Shown here one piece after another: positions 1-5,669 of a stretch of 5,669 nt of DNA; within the stretch, counting starts at the first letter, position 1; every line of letters starts with the position of its first letter. The DNA is taken from the NCBI GenBank assembly GCA_002360295.1, contig DEQI01000015.1:1-5669 (forward strand). Reading direction: 5' to 3'. This DNA is from Planococcaceae bacterium UBA3370 (lineage in GTDB: Bacteria > Bacillota > Bacilli > Bacillales_A > Planococcaceae). The position numbers and the translations under genes are program-made. The notes under the pieces were generated by a model. It ran no database searches and was not told the origin of the DNA. It worked only from the letters and a program-made list of their open reading frames with translations.

Positions 1-6
1 AGCCAT
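1..6 (-). CDS. tuf: EF-Tu start, first two codons only (partial)
   Basis: Only the codons for Met-Ala are visible (ATG GCT read on the minus strand) before the window ends. The call rests on three things. The start is preceded by a strong ribosome binding site (TTAGGAGG, 9 nt upstream of ATG). Firmicute EF-Tu proteins typically begin Met-Ala-Lys. In the str operon of Bacillus and relatives, tuf directly follows fusA. EF-Tu would deliver aminoacyl-tRNA to the ribosome as a GTPase. A promoter and a leader hairpin of its own lie in the 128-nt gap upstream. The identity is inferred from context, because two residues cannot prove it. Confidence 0.8.
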
Positions 7-15
7 TAGAGAAAG

Positions 16-22
16 CCTCCTA
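16..22 (-). promoter_or_regulatory. Ribosome binding site of tuf
   Basis: The minus strand reads TAGGAGG, a near-perfect complement of the 16S anti-Shine-Dalgarno sequence, with a 9-nt spacer to an ATG at positions 6-4. It is the main evidence that the two codons at the window edge are a real gene start. The stretch upstream of it (about 21-50) is very A-rich on the transcript and is probably unstructured. Confidence 0.85.
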
Positions 23-55
23 ATTATATGTTTTAGTTTTTTTATGTTATAACTG

Positions 56-84
56 CTGGCTTGAACCGGGCCCAGCCAAGCCAG
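56..84 (-). other. GC-rich hairpin in the tuf leader
   Basis: Positions 84-77 and 63-56 are perfect 8-bp inverted repeats (CTGGCTTG/CAAGCCAG). The arms can extend inward by about four more pairs, including wobbles, around one bulged U, leaving an apical GGCC loop inside a GGGCCC palindrome. The transcript after the hairpin is A-rich (CAGUUAUAACAUAAAAAAAC), with no U tract, so it does not look like an intrinsic terminator in either direction. If the promoter at 106-134 is used, transcription would start near 99 and the hairpin would sit about 15 nt from the 5' end. A 5' stabilising or regulatory role is possible but is inference. Confidence 0.7.
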
Positions 85-105
85 TCAATCATAGCTTACA
101 AATTA

Positions 106-134
106 GTTATACTTTATGCAAGATGAAATTTCAA
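106..134 (-). promoter_or_regulatory. Predicted sigma-A promoter for tuf
   Basis: The minus strand has TTGAAA at 134-129 (5/6 match to the -35 consensus), a 17-bp spacer, and TATAAC at 111-106 (5/6 match to the -10 consensus). The -35 box starts immediately after the fusA TAA stop codon. The predicted start is near 99-97, giving a leader of about 92 nt that contains the 56-84 hairpin. A tuf-specific promoter fits the family: I recall one between fusA and tufA in B. subtilis, and EF-Tu is needed in large excess over EF-G. The boxes and spacing are seen in the sequence; activity is inferred. Confidence 0.75.
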
Positions 135-2216
135 TTATTCACCTTTATTTTTTTTGATGATGTCCTCTGCAATTGATTTCGGCACTTCTTCATAGTGATC
201 GAATACCATTGAGAATACACCACGACCTTGCGTTGCAGAACGTAAAGTTGTTGCATATCCGAACATTTCTGAAAGTGGAACCATTGCACGAACAACTTGA
301 GCGTTACCACGAGCTTCCATACCTTCTACGCGTCCACGGCGAGAAGTAATGTTACCCATAATATCACCAAGGTACTCTTCTGGAATTACAACTTCAACTT
401 TCATCATTGGTTCAAGTAAAACTGGGTTACATTTTGAAACCGCGTTTTTAAGAGCCATAGATGCAGCGATTTTGAATGCCATTTCGTTTGAATCGACATC
501 ATGGTAAGAACCATCGAATAATTTCGCTTTAATGTCGATTAATGGGTAACCAGCAAGTACACCGTTTTGTAAAGCGTCTTTAAGACCAGCCTCTACAGCA
601 GGGATGTATTCACGTGGAACTACACCACCAACGATAGCGTTTTCGAATTCGAAGCCTTTACCTTCTTCGTTTGGAGAGAATTCAATCCAAACGTGACCGA
701 ATTGACCACGACCACCAGATTGGCGAACGAATTTACCTTCAACTTGAGCAGAGCCACGGAATGTTTCACGATAAGATACCATCGGAGCACCTACGTTAGC
801 TTCTACTTTGAATTCACGGCGCATACGGTCAACAATGATATCTAGGTGAAGCTCACCCATACCAGAGATGATTGTTTGACCAGTTTCTTGGTCTGTATGT
901 GCACGGAATGTTGGGTCTTCTTCTTGTAGTTTTTGTAAAGCTTGACCCATTTTATCTTGGTCAGCTTTTGATTTTGGTTCTACTGATAAAGAGATAACTG
1001 GCTCTGGGAATTCCATAGACTCTAGGATTACAAGGTTTTTCTCGTCACATAGAGTGTCACCAGTAGTAGTATCTTTAAGACCTACAGCAGCAGCGATATC
1101 ACCAGCGAATACTTTTGAAATTTCTTCACGGCTGTTCGCGTGCATTTGAAGGATACGACCTACACGTTCACGTTTACCTTTTGTAGAGTTTTGTACGTAT
1201 GAACCTGAATCTAATGTTCCAGAGTACACACGGAAGAATGTTAATTTACCTACGAATGGGTCAGTCATAACTTTGAATGCAAGAGCTGCAAATGGCTCTT
1301 CATCAGAAGAATGACGAACTAATTCTTCATCACCGTCAAGATTTGTACCTTTGATTGCAGGTACATCTACTGGAGATGGTAGGTAGTCGATTACTGCGTC
1401 AAGCATTTTACGAACACCTTTGTGTTTGAATGCTGTACCACAGATTACTGGATAGAATTCTACTGCAATTGTCGCTTTACGAATAGCAGCTTTTAATTCT
1501 TCCTTCGTAATTTCTTCACCAGCGAAGTATTTTTCCATGATTTCTTCATTAACTTCAGCGATTGCTTCGATTAATTTTTCACGGTATTCTTCAGCTTGTG
1601 CTTGATATTCTTCAGGAATTGGTTGGCCTTCGCGTAATGCTGTACCTTCTTCGTTGTCGTAGTAAGTTACATCCATTTCCACAAGGTCAATGATTGCTTT
1701 GAATTCATCTTCAGCACCAATTGGTAATTGGATTGGGTGAGCATTTGCTTGTAAACGATCATGCAAAGTACCTACAGAGTATAGGAAGTCTGCACCCATT
1801 TTATCCATTTTGTTAATGAATACAATACGTGGAACACCGTATGTTGTAGCTTGACGCCATACTGTTTCAGTTTGAGGTTCAACACCAGATTGAGCATCAA
1901 GTACTGTTACCGCACCATCAAGTACGCGTAGTGAACGTTCAACCTCTACAGTGAAGTCTACGTGTCCAGGAGTATCGATGATGTTTACACGGTGACCTGC
2001 CCATTGAGCTGTTGTTGCAGCAGAAGTGATTGTGATACCACGTTCTTGCTCTTGCTCCATCCAGTCCATTTGAGAAGCACCTTCGTGAGTTTCACCGATT
2101 TTGTGAATCTTACCAGTGTAATAAAGGATACGCTCAGTTGTTGTTGTTTTACCAGCATCAATGTGAGCCATGATCCCAATATTACGTGTATTCTCTAGAG
2201 AGAATTCGCGTTTCAT
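135..2216 (-). CDS. fusA: Translation elongation factor G (EF-G)
   Basis: This is a complete 693-residue protein, the usual EF-G length in Firmicutes. EF-G is the cytosolic GTPase that drives tRNA-mRNA translocation and, with the ribosome recycling factor, splits ribosomes after termination. The GTP-binding motifs are intact: G1 AHIDAGKT (17-24), switch I around ERGITI (58-63), G3 DTPGH with the catalytic His85, G4 NKMD (135-138), and a G5-like GTA (260-262). Domain II covers roughly 305-400 and domain III follows, with the GMGELHLD motif at 452-459. Domain IV has the GGRGQFGH loop at 501-508 and the tip His572 in YHDVDS. Domain V ends at about 680. The ATG start has AAGGAG 9 nt upstream, partly able to pair with UCCU directly before the AUG. 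It lies 79 nt after rpsG, across a terminator-like hairpin, so its transcription is probably reduced relative to rpsG. Nothing is truncated or unusual in the protein. Confidence 0.98.
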   Translation of the reverse strand: MKREFSLENTRNIGIMAHIDAGKTTTTERILYYTGKIHKIGETHEGASQMDWMEQEQERGITITSAATTAQWAGHRVNIIDTPGHVDFTVEVERSLRVLDGAVTVLDAQSGVEPQTETVWRQATTYGVPRIVFINKMDKMGADFLYSVGTLHDRLQANAHPIQLPIGAEDEFKAIIDLVEMDVTYYDNEEGTALREGQPIPEEYQAQAEEYREKLIEAIAEVNEEIMEKYFAGEEITKEELKAAIRKATIAVEFYPVICGTAFKHKGVRKMLDAVIDYLPSPVDVPAIKGTNLDGDEELVRHSSDEEPFAALAFKVMTDPFVGKLTFFRVYSGTLDSGSYVQNSTKGKRERVGRILQMHANSREEISKVFAGDIAAAVGLKDTTTGDTLCDEKNLVILESMEFPEPVISLSVEPKSKADQDKMGQALQKLQEEDPTFRAHTDQETGQTIISGMGELHLDIIVDRMRREFKVEANVGAPMVSYRETFRGSAQVEGKFVRQSGGRGQFGHVWIEFSPNEEGKGFEFENAIVGGVVPREYIPAVEAGLKDALQNGVLAGYPLIDIKAKLFDGSYHDVDSNEMAFKIAASMALKNAVSKCNPVLLEPMMKVEVVIPEEYLGDIMGNITSRRGRVEGMEARGNAQVVRAMVPLSEMFGYATTLRSATQGRGVFSMVFDHYEEVPKSIAEDIIKKNKGE

Positions 2217-2253
2217 AGGAAATTTCTCCTTCCATATTGGGTTAAGACTGTAT

Positions 2254-2290
2254 AAAAAACCTTGTGTTAGTTATGCAACTAACACAGAGG
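2254..2290 (-). terminator. Terminator-like hairpin (attenuator) between rpsG and fusA
   Basis: Five nucleotides after the rpsG stop, the transcript has a perfect 10-bp stem (arms 2286-2277 and 2272-2263, loop GCAU). A basal CCU/AGG clamp extends it across one bulged C (2287), and six U residues follow (2259-2254). The layout is that of an intrinsic terminator, though the main stem is AU-rich (3 GC of 10 pairs). Being inside an operon of essential genes it cannot be fully efficient, so partial termination or conditional attenuation of fusA is the likely role. I see no convincing promoter between it and fusA. Confidence 0.75.
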
Positions 2291-2295
2291 TCAAA

Positions 2296-2766
2296 TTACC
2301 AGCGGTAGTGAGCGAATGCTTTGTTCGCTTCTGCCATTTTGTGCATATCTTCGCGTTTTTTTACTGAAGCACCTGTGTTGTTAGATGCATCTAGAATTTC
2401 GTTAGCTAAACGCTCTTCCATAGTTTTTTCACCACGAAGACGAGCGTAGTTTACTAAATAACGAAGACCTAAAGTTGTACGACGTTCTGGACGTACTTCA
2501 ACCGGTACTTGGTAGTTAGAACCACCAACACGGCGAGCGCGTACTTCAAGAACTGGCATTACGTTGTTTAATGCTGCTTCAAATACTTCTAAAGGATTTT
2601 GACCAGAACGCTCTTGAACTAATTCGAAAGCTCCGTATAAAATCTTTTGAGAAGTACCTCTTTTACCATCAACCATCATTTTATTGATTAAACGAGTTAC
2701 TAGTTTTGAATTATAAATTGGATCTGGTAACACGTCACGTTTGGAAACAGGACCTTTACGAGGCAT
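2296..2766 (-). CDS. rpsG: 30S ribosomal protein S7
   Basis: The product is 156 residues, the standard bacterial S7 length. S7 is a primary 16S rRNA-binding protein that nucleates assembly of the 30S head and contacts mRNA and tRNA near the E site. Family signatures visible include [16 protein letters not shown] at the N-terminus, [11 protein letters not shown] (26-36), [20 protein letters not shown] (77-96), and the C-terminal [13 protein letters not shown]. An in-frame ATG six codons further upstream (2784) is rejected as the start, because it lies inside the Shine-Dalgarno stretch and would add MKGGKH, which is unlike the family. The gene follows rpsL after 52 nt and is surely co-transcribed with it. 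In E. coli S7 represses its own operon translationally, but I see no clear counterpart of that structure in the short rpsL-rpsG gap here. Confidence 0.98.
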   Translation of the reverse strand: MPRKGPVSKRDVLPDPIYNSKLVTRLINKMMVDGKRGTSQKILYGAFELVQERSGQNPLEVFEAALNNVMPVLEVRARRVGGSNYQVPVEVRPERRTTLGLRYLVNYARLRGEKTMEERLANEILDASNNTGASVKKREDMHKMAEANKAFAHYRW

Positions 2767-2773
2767 GTGTTTT

Positions 2774-2781
2774 CCTCCTTT
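2774..2781 (-). promoter_or_regulatory. Ribosome binding site that fixes the rpsG start
   Basis: The minus strand reads AAAGGAGG with a 7-nt spacer to the ATG at 2766-2764. This spacing is ideal and supports the 156-residue form of S7 over the longer reading frame starting at 2784, whose ATG overlaps this site. Confidence 0.9.
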
Positions 2782-2818
2782 CAAAAATTAAGTTGTCTAT
2801 TTTTATATAGATACTAGA

Positions 2819-3238
2819 TTATTTTTTTTCTTTAGGGCGTTTTGTACCATATTTAGAACGACCTTGCATACGACCGTTTACTCCAGCAGTATCAAGAGCA
2901 CCACGTACGATATGGTAACGAACACCCGCTAAGTCTTTTACGCGTCCGCCACGGATAAGAACAACACTGTGCTCTTGTAAGTTGTGGCCTTCACCAGGAA
3001 TGTACGCAGTAACCTCAAGTAAGTTAGATAAGCGTACACGAGCATATTTACGTAAAGCCGAGTTCGGTTTACGTGGTGTCATTGTACCTACACGAGTACA
3101 AACACCGCGTTTTTGTGGAGATTTAACATCAGTTAAAGATTTTTTAAATGAGTTATATCCTTTATTTAACGCTGGTGATTTTGATTTCGTGATTTTAGAT
3201 TTACGAGGCTTACGTACCAATTGGTTAATTGTAGGCAT
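2819..3238 (-). CDS. rpsL: 30S ribosomal protein S12, with an Arg at the streptomycin-determining lysine
   Basis: The protein is 139 residues, normal for a Firmicute S12. S12 sits at the 30S decoding centre and helps set translational accuracy. Signatures include [10 protein letters not shown] at the start, [12 protein letters not shown] (41-52), [13 protein letters not shown] (58-70), [22 protein letters not shown] (82-103) and SKYGTKRPK near the end. Two positions stand out. Residue 56 is Arg (codon CGT) in TPRKPNS, where most bacteria have TPKKPNS. Residue 104 is Ala (codon GCG) in KDLAGVRY, where most have KDLPGVRY. Both match sites of known streptomycin resistance or dependence mutations in other species; Lys57 and Lys101 are kept. 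The ATG start has AAGGGAGG 8 nt upstream. It follows rplGB after 98 nt containing a weak hairpin, and precedes rpsG by 52 nt. Confidence 0.98.
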   Translation of the reverse strand: MPTINQLVRKPRKSKITKSKSPALNKGYNSFKKSLTDVKSPQKRGVCTRVGTMTPRKPNSALRKYARVRLSNLLEVTAYIPGEGHNLQEHSVVLIRGGRVKDLAGVRYHIVRGALDTAGVNGRMQGRSKYGTKRPKEKK

Positions 3239-3302
3239 CGATATTTCCTCCCTTCATTCATACCTTTTTAATACCACACATCCAGGTGGTTCATTTTTTG
3301 GG

Positions 3303-3336
3303 TAAAAACAAAGTCTTTGTGTACACTACACAAAAA
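3303..3336 (-). terminator. Weak terminator or attenuator-like hairpin after rplGB
   Basis: Directly after the rplGB stop, the transcript can form a 10-bp stem (arms 3336-3327 and 3323-3314, one G-U pair, triloop GUG). The following tail is U-rich but interrupted (CUUUGUUUUU, 3312-3304 region). Only two pairs are G-C, so the stem is weak and termination would be inefficient at best. It could alternatively be a processing site or simply AT-rich spacer. Confidence 0.4.
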
Positions 3337-3585
3337 CTACATCGCAGTAATCGCAACAACCGCAGCTCCAACATGTATGCCGCAAGCTATTCCGAGTTCT
3401 TTTTTTGACTCGACCAAAGTAATTGGTATCCCGATTTCTTTCGCGAGAAGAATGGCCGGATCGGTTACCCAACTGTCTGCATCGAGTGCGACAAAAAGCT
3501 CTGTAACTTGACCAGCACGCATCGCTTTCACTGCTTGCTTTGTACCTATGATTGTTTGACTAGCCTTTACTTTATCATAAGACAT
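3337..3585 (-). CDS. rplGB: L7Ae-family ribosome-associated protein (YbxF/RplGB)
   Basis: This is an 82-residue protein matching the length and position of B. subtilis YbxF (RplGB), a member of the L7Ae/L30e/S12e family that binds kink-turn RNA and associates with ribosomes in growing cells. Recognisable stretches are MSYDKV at the start, IIGTKQAVKAMRAGQV (12-27), the VALDAD segment (32-37), VESKKELGIACGI (58-70) and the closing VGAAVVAI. The position between rpoC and rpsL is the classical one. The start was chosen at ATG 3585-3583, because GGAGG lies 8 nt upstream of it. The in-frame ATG two codons earlier has only a 2-nt spacer, and a still earlier one at 3606 lies before the ribosome binding site. 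It is the first gene of the transcript starting from the promoter at 3632-3660. Its exact cellular role is not settled even in B. subtilis. Confidence 0.93.
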   Translation of the reverse strand: MSYDKVKASQTIIGTKQAVKAMRAGQVTELFVALDADSWVTDPAILLAKEIGIPITLVESKKELGIACGIHVGAAVVAITAM

Positions 3586-3593
3586 TTTCATAT

Positions 3594-3598
3594 CCTCC
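3594..3598 (-). promoter_or_regulatory. Ribosome binding site that decides the rplGB start
   Basis: The minus strand reads TTTTGGAGGAT followed by ATG AAA ATG. From GGAGG the spacing to the first ATG is 2 nt, too short, and to the second ATG it is 8 nt, which is optimal. The second ATG also gives the N-terminus MSYDKV typical of the family. Confidence 0.85.
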
Positions 3599-3631
3599 AA
3601 AAGCATAGACAGTTAACTATCAACCTTCAAT

Positions 3632-3660
3632 ATATTATCATTACCTATTTCTGCTGTCAA
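3632..3660 (-). promoter_or_regulatory. Predicted sigma-A promoter of the str operon
   Basis: The minus strand has a consensus -35 box TTGACA at 3660-3655, a 17-bp spacer ending in TGA (an extended -10 element), and TAATAT at 3637-3632 (4/6 match). The AT-rich tail of the rpoC terminator lies just upstream and could act like an UP element. The predicted start is near 3625, giving a leader of about 40 nt to the rplGB ATG. It sits between a terminator and the first str gene, exactly where an independent str promoter is expected. The boxes are seen; strength and use are inferred. Confidence 0.85.
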
Positions 3661-3671
3661 CTGATATCTTT

Positions 3672-3705
3672 AAAAATTCCGGCAGAGAGAGAGTCTCTCT
3701 ACCGG
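3672..3705 (-). terminator. Intrinsic terminator of rpoC
   Basis: Eleven nucleotides after the rpoC stop, the transcript forms a continuous 12-bp stem with one U-G pair (CCGGUAGAGAGA against UCUCUCUGCCGG, triloop CUC). AAUUUUU follows at 3678-3672. The CCGG clamp and the immediately adjacent U tract make this the most convincing terminator in the window. It should separate most rpoBC transcription from the str genes, which have their own promoter 12 nt downstream. Confidence 0.88.
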
Positions 3706-3716
3706 ACTAGTTAAGC

Positions 3717-5669
3717 TTATTCAGCAGAAGTTAATTCTTCTTCCGTTTTCACATGATCTTGCTCAATACGGATTTGACGATAACGTTGCATACCAGTACC
3801 TGCTGGAACAAGTTTACCGATAATTACGTTTTCCTTCAGACCAAGAAGCTCATCACGCTTACCTTTAATTGCAGCATCCGTTAACACACGAGTTGTTTCT
3901 TGGAATGATGCAGCAGATAAGAATGATTCAGTTTCAAGAGAAGCCTTTGTAATACCAAGAATTACTGGGCGGCAAGTTGCAGGGTTTTTGCCATTTAAAA
4001 TAGCTTCTGCGTTTGCTTCTGAGAATTGGTGGATATCAAGTAATGAACCAGGTAATAAATCAGTATCTCCCGCTTCAATTACACGCACTTTACGAAGCAT
4101 TTGGCGAACCATTACTTCGATGTGTTTGTCTCCAATTTCTACCCCTTGCATACGGTATACTTTTTGAACTTCTTTTAATAAATATTCTTGAACTGTTGAT
4201 ACGTCTTTTACTTTTAATAATTGTTTTGGATCGATAGAACCTTCTGTTAAAAGTTGTCCAGGCTCAATTAAATCACCTAGTTGTACTTTTAATCTTGCGT
4301 TATAAGGCGCTTGATATTTACGAGTTTCTACTTCACCTTGAATTGTAATTTCTTTTAAGCCTTCACGAATTTCATCGATTTCAGATACGACACCTGAGAT
4401 TTCAGAAATAACCGCTTGCCCTTTCGGATTACGTGATTCGAAAATCTCTTGGATACGTGGAAGACCCATCGTAATATCGTTACCGGCTACCCCACCTGTA
4501 TGGAATGTACGCATCGTTAACTGAGTACCTGGCTCACCAATTGATTGTGCTGCAATAATACCTACTGCTTCACCAACTTCAACTTCTTCACCAGTTGCTA
4601 AGTTCATGCCGTAACATTTTTTACATACGCCGTGTTTTGTATTACATGTGAATGCAGAACGGATTGTAATTTCCTCAATACCAGCTTCGTCAATAGCACG
4701 TGCTACATCTTGAGTAATTAATCCATCACGCTCTAAAATAACTTCGCCTGTTTCAGGATGGTAAATTGTTTTCTTCGCATATCGACCAACAATACGTTCA
4801 TCTAACGCTTCGATTAGTTCATTACCTTCCATTAACGCACCGATTTGTAAACCACGGTCAGTACCGCAATCATCCTCACGAACAATAACATCCTGTGCCA
4901 CGTCTACTAAACGACGAGTTAAGTAACCTGAATCGGCTGTTTTTAATGCTGTATCGGCAAGACCTTTACGCGCACCGTGTGTAGAGATGAAGTACTCTAA
5001 TACCGTTAAACCTTCACGGAATGAAGATTTGATCGGTAACTCGATAATACGACCAGCCGGGTTGGCCATCAGACCACGCATACCCGCTAATTGCGTAAAG
5101 TTAGATGCGTTACCACGCGCTCCAGAATCAGACATCATGAAGATTGGGTTCGTTTTATCTAACGACTTCATCAGTTTTGATTGGATCTCATCTTTCGCAG
5201 CTGACCAGCTAGAGATTACGCGATCGTAACGCTCTTCTTCTGTAATTAAACCACGACGGAATTGAACCATTACTTTATCTACTTTTGCTTGTGCCTCTTC
5301 AAGGATAACACCTTTATCAGGTAATACGACGATGTCAGATACACCAACTGTAATACCAGCACGAGTAGAGTATTTAAATCCTAAATCTTTCATGCGGTCA
5401 AGCATTTTAGACGTTTCAGTAATATGGAATCGCTTGAATACTTCTGCAATGACATTACCTAAGAATTTTTTACGGAATGGTGGTACTGCTGGAACAGAAG
5501 CAAAGTGTTTTTGTAATACCGCTTTACGCTGTGCCTCTACTTTTTCTGATTCTGAAAGTTCTGCATACCCTTCCGTAGCTTCTAACTGTGCCAATAATTC
5601 TGCGTCAATTACTAAATCCACAAAATACTTTTCAGGTGTTTTTTGCTCTAAATTCACATCAGTTGGTTC
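3717..5669 (-). CDS. rpoC: RNA polymerase beta' subunit, C-terminal half (partial)
   Basis: The reading frame is open to the right edge, so the true start lies outside. 650 codons are visible, roughly the last 54% of a Bacillus-type beta' of about 1,200 residues. Beta' forms much of the active-centre cleft of RNA polymerase. Positions here are counted from the GTG codon at 5655-5657, which is internal (Val) and not a start. The frame contains the secondary-channel rim helices (about 115-165), the F-loop region [19 protein letters not shown] (174-192), and the bridge helix (about 224-259, [17 protein letters not shown]). The zinc-binding cysteines are C264, C338, C345 and C348, and the trigger loop runs from about 365 to 400 ([11 protein letters not shown]). 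The trigger loop runs straight on into PRIQEIFE without the large insertion found in E. coli, as expected for a Firmicute. The protein ends with an acidic tail (EEELTSAE), and a terminator follows 11 nt later. Confidence 0.97.
   Translation of the reverse strand, partial: EPTDVNLEQKTPEKYFVDLVIDAELLAQLEATEGYAELSESEKVEAQRKAVLQKHFASVPAVPPFRKKFLGNVIAEVFKRFHITETSKMLDRMKDLGFKYSTRAGITVGVSDIVVLPDKGVILEEAQAKVDKVMVQFRRGLITEEERYDRVISSWSAAKDEIQSKLMKSLDKTNPIFMMSDSGARGNASNFTQLAGMRGLMANPAGRIIELPIKSSFREGLTVLEYFISTHGARKGLADTALKTADSGYLTRRLVDVAQDVIVREDDCGTDRGLQIGALMEGNELIEALDERIVGRYAKKTIYHPETGEVILERDGLITQDVARAIDEAGIEEITIRSAFTCNTKHGVCKKCYGMNLATGEEVEVGEAVGIIAAQSIGEPGTQLTMRTFHTGGVAGNDITMGLPRIQEIFESRNPKGQAVISEISGVVSEIDEIREGLKEITIQGEVETRKYQAPYNARLKVQLGDLIEPGQLLTEGSIDPKQLLKVKDVSTVQEYLLKEVQKVYRMQGVEIGDKHIEVMVRQMLRKVRVIEAGDTDLLPGSLLDIHQFSEANAEAILNGKNPATCRPVILGITKASLETESFLSAASFQETTRVLTDAAIKGKRDELLGLKENVIIGKLVPAGTGMQRYRQIRIEQDHVKTEEELTSAE

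Noticed and set aside
834..863. Fusidic-acid resistance changes in EF-G (around Pro404, His457, position 461)
   Set aside because: Pro and His457 are intact, and Ile461 in DIIVDR is a common wild-type residue in other bacteria, including E. coli as I recall.
1962..2198. Plus-strand reading frames antisense to fusA, rpsL, rplGB and rpoC
   Set aside because: Each overlaps a well-identified gene, has no ribosome binding site or recognisable protein, and is low-complexity or Cys/Ser/Leu-rich, as expected for shadow frames.
2247..2280. Possible promoter for fusA overlapping the rpsG-fusA hairpin (TTGCAT, 18 bp, TATACA)
   Set aside because: It has a 3/6 -35 and a 4/6 -10 box, both formed by hairpin and U-tract bases; not better than chance in AT-rich DNA.
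2767..2784. Longer S7 reading frame starting at ATG 2784
   Set aside because: Its ATG overlaps the AAAGGAGG ribosome binding site and the added residues MKGGKH are that site translated; the family starts at MPRKG.
2796..2811. Short inverted repeat (TCTAT/ATAGA) in the rpsL-rpsG gap as an S7 autoregulatory site
   Set aside because: Only five A-U-rich pairs and no resemblance to the 16S S7-binding region; not enough to support a feature.
3250..3290. Possible extended -10 promoter (TGG-TATTAA) upstream of rpsL
   Set aside because: The -10 is only 4/6 and no reasonable -35 box lies 16-18 bp upstream; the promoter at 3632-3660 is far better.
3586..3606. Longer RplGB frame starting at ATG 3606 or at ATG 3591
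   Set aside because: The 3606 start precedes the ribosome binding site and the 3591 start is only 2 nt from it; the 3585 start has ideal spacing and the family N-terminus and length.

Overview
The window is the right-hand part of the bacterial rpo-str gene cluster, with every gene on the minus strand. Reading in the direction of transcription (high to low coordinates), it contains the C-terminal half of rpoC (running off the right edge), an L7Ae/YbxF-type small ribosomal protein (rplGB), rpsL (S12), rpsG (S7), fusA (EF-G), and the first two codons of what is almost certainly tuf (EF-Tu) at the left edge. The host looks like a low-GC Bacillota of the Bacillaceae/Planococcaceae type. The evidence is the rpoC-rplGB-rpsL-rpsG-fusA-tuf order, AT-rich codon use, strong AGGAGG-type ribosome binding sites, and an RpoC trigger loop without the large insertion seen in E. 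coli. The S12 and EF-G sequences differ from those I remember for B. subtilis and B. cereus. I suspect a Lysinibacillus-like organism, but that is recall and not a search result.

The coding content is ordinary core machinery: RNA polymerase beta', two 30S proteins, an L7Ae-family ribosome-associated protein, and two translation GTPases. The more interesting part is the wiring between the genes. An intrinsic terminator lies 11 nt after rpoC. It is followed at once by a near-ideal sigma-A promoter (TTGACA, 17 bp, TGA-TAATAT) that should start a separate str transcript at rplGB. A weak hairpin with a U-rich tail follows rplGB. A terminator-like hairpin with six U residues lies between rpsG and fusA and should reduce read-through into fusA. 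Directly after the fusA stop is a second good sigma-A promoter (TTGAAA, 17 bp, TATAAC) for tuf, whose leader carries a GC-rich hairpin of unknown function. The sequence therefore suggests a segmented operon in which polymerase, S12/S7, EF-G and EF-Tu output are set separately.

The most notable protein-level observation is in S12. The lysine that streptomycin-resistance mutations usually replace (Lys43 in M. tuberculosis numbering, Lys56 in B. subtilis) is Arg here, encoded by CGT. The conserved proline of the nearby KDLPGVRY motif is Ala. The arginine codon is several base changes from any lysine codon, which points to a long-fixed natural state and not a recent point mutation. I found no mobile elements, CRISPR arrays, tRNAs or rRNAs, and no previously unknown gene system. 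There is no gene-free stretch longer than about 130 nt.
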